In this document: piece by piece, positions 4,366 through 7,217 of the stretch
Layout of the letters: each line of letters starts with the position of its first letter
Numbering within the stretch: the first letter of the stretch is position 1
Source of the DNA: an uncultured Clostridia bacterium
GTDB lineage: Bacteria > Bacillota > Clostridia > Lachnospirales > CAG-274
NCBI GenBank assembly: GCA_947589405.1
Contig: CANQBT010000104.1
Coordinates: 1-7,217 of the forward strand
DNA length: 7,217 nt
Direction of reading: 5' to 3'
Translations under genes and position numbers: made by a program
The notes under the pieces: generated by a model
The model's input: the letters and a program-made list of their open reading frames with translations, nothing else
The model's database searches: none
What the model was told of the DNA's origin: nothing

Positions 4366-5745
4366 ATGAGCAGACTTGATAAGATCAATGAGCTTATTGA
4401 CAAGCTGCAGGCGGAACCGACCACAGCCTACAAAAGACTGGAAAAGCTTTTTGACGAAAACAGCTTTGTAGAGCTGGGTGCCTACAACAAGAACGCAGGC
4501 GTTGTAACAGGCTACGGAACCGTCAACGGCAAACTGGTATATGCATTTGCACAGGAGGGGGCTGTGAGCACAGATCACGCAAGAAAAATAGACAATGTCT
4601 ACGACCTTGCTCTTAAAATGGGCTGTCCCGTAGTGGCGGTCATGGATTCCAACGGTATGAAAATCGACGATGGTCTTGACACTCTTGAAGCCTATGGCAT
4701 AATGTTCAAAAATCAGACTGCTGCCAGCGGCGTTATACCTCAGATAAGCGTTGTGCTTGGAAACTGTCTTGGAATAAGCAGCTTTCTTTCAATACTTTCG
4801 GATTTTGTTATAATGTCCGAAACAGGGGCAAAAATGTTTATGTCAAGTCCCAGCATTTTCTCGGGCATAGAGGGCAAGTCCACTACCTATGAAGCACTTG
4901 GTGGAGCAAAAACTCTTGCTGAGAACGGCGTTGTGCATTTCAGCTGTCATGACGAATCCGCTTGCTTTGACAAGGCAAGAAAGCTTATAGATATGCTGCC
5001 CTCCAACAATATGGACGATTTTACTCAAATACAGCCCACAGATGATCTTAACAGAGAAGATAATGTTCTGAATACCGTTATCCCTGAGGATAACACATCT
5101 CCTATAGATATGAGATATATAATAGGATCGGTTGCGGACAACGGTGACTTTTTTGAAATATGCGAAAGCTATGCAAATGAGATAATTGCAGGCTTTATAC
5201 GTCTTGACGGAGTAACTGTCGGTATCGTTGCCAACAACGGACAGCTTTCATCAGACGGAGCAAAAAAGGCAGGAGAATTTGTAAACATATGCGATGCCTT
5301 TAACATACCTCTTGTTACCTTTACGGATATAGACGGATATGTTCACGACAATACCCATGAGCAGAGCAATGTTATTAAATACGGCGCCAAGTTTATGTTT
5401 GCCTTTGCAAATGCAACGGTGCCTAAAATAAACGTTATAGTCAGAAACGGCATAGGCAACGCCTATCTTCTCATGAACTCAAAGCATATAGGCGCAGATA
5501 TTGTATATGCATGGCCGTCCGCCTGTGTTGCGCTTATATCTAAGGAAGCGGCTATCAATATCATGGGAACATCAAGCGAAAGATACGACGAGGTGTCATC
5601 ACCCTATGAGGTAGCGGCAAAGGGTTATATCGACGGAGTCATAATTCCGTCCACTACAAGAAAGAGAATACTTATGGCGCTTGAAATGCTTATGACAAAA
5701 AGAGAAAACACCGTTTTAAGAAAGCATTCAAGCGTTGAATTCTGA
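4366..5745 (+). CDS. Biotin-dependent carboxyltransferase subunit, methylmalonyl-CoA decarboxylase alpha-like
   Basis: The 459 residues form two crotonase-fold halves of the acyl-CoA carboxyltransferase family (about 20-225 and 245-450), expected to move a carboxyl group from an acyl-CoA to carrier biotin. Clear family segments are GVVTGYGTVNGKLVYAFAQ, ASGVIPQISVVLGNC, ATVPKINVIVR and MNSKHIGADIVYAWPS. It is about 50 residues shorter than usual MmdA. Several glycine motifs differ from the canonical ones: DSGGAR is DSNGMK (94-99), GPCAGGA is GNCLGIS (132-138), YGGAY is IGNAY (363-367), and the FGGSLGE loop after AQ is missing (QEGAVSTDHARKI). The first gene of an A-D-C-B operon; AGGAGG (4353-4358) sets the ATG at 4366 rather than one nine codons upstream. 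Methylmalonyl-CoA is the likeliest substrate from gene order, but glutaconyl-CoA or another acyl-CoA is possible given these changes. Confidence 0.85.
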   Translation: MSRLDKINELIDKLQAEPTTAYKRLEKLFDENSFVELGAYNKNAGVVTGYGTVNGKLVYAFAQEGAVSTDHARKIDNVYDLALKMGCPVVAVMDSNGMKIDDGLDTLEAYGIMFKNQTAASGVIPQISVVLGNCLGISSFLSILSDFVIMSETGAKMFMSSPSIFSGIEGKSTTYEALGGAKTLAENGVVHFSCHDESACFDKARKLIDMLPSNNMDDFTQIQPTDDLNREDNVLNTVIPEDNTSPIDMRYIIGSVADNGDFFEICESYANEIIAGFIRLDGVTVGIVANNGQLSSDGAKKAGEFVNICDAFNIPLVTFTDIDGYVHDNTHEQSNVIKYGAKFMFAFANATVPKINVIVRNGIGNAYLLMNSKHIGADIVYAWPSACVALISKEAAINIMGTSSERYDEVSSPYEVAAKGYIDGVIIPSTTRKRILMALEMLMTKRENTVLRKHSSVEF

Positions 5746-5763
5746 TAGCCGGAGGTATTATAA

Positions 5764-6132
5764 ATGAATTTACTGAGTATTTTAAACTTTGAAAATTTAA
5801 CCGAAGGTATTATTGTCACTATCATAGGCTTTGGGATCGTATTTGCTGTGCTTATATTCATATGTATAATGCTTATGATAAGCGGAAAGCTCCTCAGCGT
5901 AAAGCCCGAGACTGCATCTTCTAAGGTCCTGACGGTACCCGAAAAGGCAAAGGCAGCTGTTGAAGAGAAAGAAGAAACCGATGATAAAGAAATTGTGGCA
6001 GTTATTGCCGCTGCCATATCAGCATATGAAGGAAAGCATATAAGTCCCGACAGACTTGTGGTAAGAAGACTTAAAAGAGTATCCAGCTGGAGCAAGGAAG
6101 CAATTGCTGAACAGCAAGGCCGTTTATTTTAG
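5764..6132 (+). CDS. Sodium-pumping decarboxylase gamma/delta subunit (OadG/MmdD-like)
   Basis: This 122-residue protein is expected to tie the soluble carboxyltransferase to the membrane pump. Residues about 16-39 form a single hydrophobic helix (IIVTIIGFGIVFAVLIFICI); a charged Lys/Glu/Ala linker (about 47-75) follows, then the typical motif EIVAVIAAAISAYEG (76-90) and a C-terminal VVRRLKRVSSWSKEAIAEQQGRLF-like tail conserved in the OadG/MmdD family. A GGAGG site (5751-5755) is eight bases before the ATG and the previous stop is 18 bases away, so it is cotranscribed. The tail ends without the long Pro-rich linker or His-rich terminus seen in the Klebsiella gamma subunit, which favours a delta-type (MmdD) role. 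Confidence 0.87.
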   Translation: MNLLSILNFENLTEGIIVTIIGFGIVFAVLIFICIMLMISGKLLSVKPETASSKVLTVPEKAKAAVEEKEETDDKEIVAVIAAAISAYEGKHISPDRLVVRRLKRVSSWSKEAIAEQQGRLF

Positions 6133-6144
6133 GAGGATTTGAAA

Positions 6145-6543
6145 ATGAAAAATTACAAGATAACAGTTAACGGTAATGTATACGATGTACAGGTTGAGGA
6201 AATAAACGCAGCTAATACCGCTGTCAAAGCTGCCGCTCCGACACAGGCAGCCGTTCCCGCAGCGCAGGCTGCTCCCACTCCGACACCGGCGCCGACACAG
6301 GCAGCAGCTTCCGTTCCTGCCGGTAAGGGTACAAGTGTTCCGGCTCCAATGCCCGGTACTGTACTTGATATAAAGGTAAATGTTGGAGATAAGGTAAATG
6401 CCAATCAGGTAGTAGCCGTACTTGAAGCCATGAAAATGGAAAATGATATTGTTACTCCTGTTTCCGGCACGGTCACAGCTGTAAACGCCACAAAGGGTCA
6501 GACAGTAAACTCAGGCGATGCACTTATTACTGTTGCAGAATAA
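6145..6543 (+). CDS. Biotin carboxyl carrier subunit (MmdC-like)
   Basis: The 132 residues begin with KNYKITVNGNVYDVQVEE, the usual start of decarboxylase biotin carriers. A flexible Ala/Pro/Thr-rich linker (about 22-58) follows, then a biotinyl/lipoyl domain (about 64-131) with PAPMPGTV, VGDKVNANQVVAVLEAMKMEND and a closing SGDALITV. K97 in EAMKM is the biotin attachment residue. The domain swings between the carboxyltransferase and the membrane decarboxylase. AGGAGG (6131-6136) overlaps the stop of the preceding gene and is eight bases before the ATG at 6145, which rules out the TTG six bases earlier. The linker contains a 14-bp direct repeat, CCGACACAGGCAGC, at 6238-6251 and 6292-6305, a likely source of linker length variation. 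Confidence 0.95.
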   Translation: MKNYKITVNGNVYDVQVEEINAANTAVKAAAPTQAAVPAAQAAPTPTPAPTQAAASVPAGKGTSVPAPMPGTVLDIKVNVGDKVNANQVVAVLEAMKMENDIVTPVSGTVTAVNATKGQTVNSGDALITVAE

Positions 6544-6568
6544 TCTGATACAGTCAGGAGGCAGTATT

Positions 6569-7217
6569 ATGTTAGATATGATCACGGAAGCCCTTGCCGA
6601 CTTTTGGGCAAGCTCCGGTTTTGCGCAGTTTTTCATAGATGATAACTATAAATTCTTGATTATGATCGCCGTTGCATTATTTTTCCTCTGGCTGGCAATT
6701 GCCAAGAAGTATGAGCCTTTACTTCTTTTGCCTATATCATTCGGTATGCTTCTTGCCAATCTGCCTAACAGCGGTCTTATGAACGAGCCTGTAAAGGAGC
6801 TTATAGACGTGCTGGGAATACAGATGGATCAATATGGCAACGCTATCCCTATGCTTACACAGGTACCGGGCGAAGTATCTCAGAACGGCGGACTGCTGTA
6901 CTATATATTTCAAGGCGACGCACTTGGAATATTCCCTCCCCTTATATTTATGGGCGTAGGCGCTCTTACGGATTTCGGTCCTCTTATTGCAAATCCTAAG
7001 AGCCTTCTGCTGGGAGCCGCAGCACAGTTCGGCATATTTGCAGCCTTCTTAGGCGCTCTTCTGCTTGGCTTTGACTTAAAGGAGGCATGTTCTATAGGTA
7101 TTATTGGCGGCGCAGACGGTCCTACGGCTATATTTACAACTACACAGCTGGCGCCTCACCTTCTTTCTCGTATAACGGTAGCCGCATATTCATATATGGC
7201 GCTTATACCCGTTATAC
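6569..7217 (+). CDS. Sodium-translocating decarboxylase beta subunit (OadB/MmdB/GcdB), N-terminal part
   Basis: The frame opens at ATG 6569, seven bases after AGGAGG (6556-6561), and runs off the right edge after 216 residues of a family usually near 370-430. It is a multi-pass membrane protein that decarboxylates carboxybiotin and exports Na+. Visible signatures are GGLLYYIFQGDALGIFPPLIFMGVGALTDFGPLIANP-type sequence at about 107-143, with D135 matching the essential aspartate known as D203 in Klebsiella OadB, and SIGIIGGADGPTAIF (175-189), the most conserved motif of the family. Hydrophobic helices are clear at about 27-47 and 51-66, with more after 144. A polar stretch of about 35 residues (67-106) between the second helix and GGLLYY is longer than in OadB. 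It is the fourth gene in the A-D-C-B operon and looks intact as far as it goes. Confidence 0.95.
   Translation, partial: MLDMITEALADFWASSGFAQFFIDDNYKFLIMIAVALFFLWLAIAKKYEPLLLLPISFGMLLANLPNSGLMNEPVKELIDVLGIQMDQYGNAIPMLTQVPGEVSQNGGLLYYIFQGDALGIFPPLIFMGVGALTDFGPLIANPKSLLLGAAAQFGIFAAFLGALLLGFDLKEACSIGIIGGADGPTAIFTTTQLAPHLLSRITVAAYSYMALIPVI

Noticed and set aside
5625..6095. A 156-codon minus-strand frame rich in Ser, Thr, Ile and Leu that looks membrane-like
   Set aside because: It is antisense to the OadG/MmdD gene and to the end of the carboxyltransferase; the hydrophobic look comes from the complement of the membrane helix and the Ala/Glu/Lys linker.
6238..6305. 14-bp direct repeat as a recombination or regulatory site
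   Set aside because: It encodes part of the Ala/Pro/Thr linker of the biotin carrier and is best explained by low-complexity coding sequence.
6153..6404. An 83-codon Ala/Gly/Val-rich minus-strand frame
   Set aside because: It is the complement of the Ala/Pro-rich linker of the biotin carrier.
1..7217. CRISPR array, tRNA, rRNA or insertion sequence
   Set aside because: No regularly spaced repeats, cloverleaf or rRNA-like sequence, and no transposase frame was found by reading both strands.

Overview
The window looks like chromosomal DNA of an anaerobic, spore-forming member of the Clostridia. An Oscillospiraceae/Ruminococcus-type gut organism is my best guess, but this is inference. The reasons are a cotJ spore-coat operon, strong AGGAGG ribosome binding sites throughout, a clostridial-type DEDDh exonuclease, and a sodium-pumping biotin-dependent decarboxylase operon as used by strict anaerobes.

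Layout. Positions 1 to about 1645 are the right-hand end of a prophage: the C-terminus of a holin, an N-acetylmuramoyl-L-alanine amidase endolysin with a C-terminal wall-binding domain, a strong UUCG-loop terminator, and a separately promoted XRE-family regulator with a structured leader. Positions 1621-2312 (minus strand) hold cotJA-cotJB-cotJC, but cotJC stops after about 66 conserved residues of a roughly 190-residue family, exactly where the prophage begins. The simplest reading is that the phage integrated inside cotJC and supplied a short seven-codon tail, a stop codon and a shared bidirectional terminator. A small uncharacterised gene (2437-2670) reads divergently from cotJ. A DEDDh exonuclease and a LysR regulator (minus strand, TAATG overlap) follow. 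From 4366 to the right edge lies a plus-strand operon in the order carboxyltransferase (mmdA-like), gamma/delta membrane subunit (mmdD/oadG-like), biotin carrier (mmdC-like), beta subunit (mmdB/oadB-like, running off the edge).

How the genes work together. Holin and endolysin form the phage lysis cassette. The cotJ proteins belong to the inner spore coat, and a phage sitting in cotJC recalls skin-type elements that are cut out of sporulation genes in the mother cell. The decarboxylase operon has the A-D-C-B order known from methylmalonyl-CoA decarboxylase. The carboxyltransferase would move CO2 from an acyl-CoA onto the biotin carrier, and the membrane subunits would release it while exporting Na+. 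The divergent LysR gene is the natural candidate regulator.

The points most worth a second look are the prophage/cotJC junction, a well-placed internal ribosome binding site inside the endolysin that would yield a free wall-binding domain, and the altered glycine-rich active-site motifs of the carboxyltransferase beside an otherwise canonical pump subunit.
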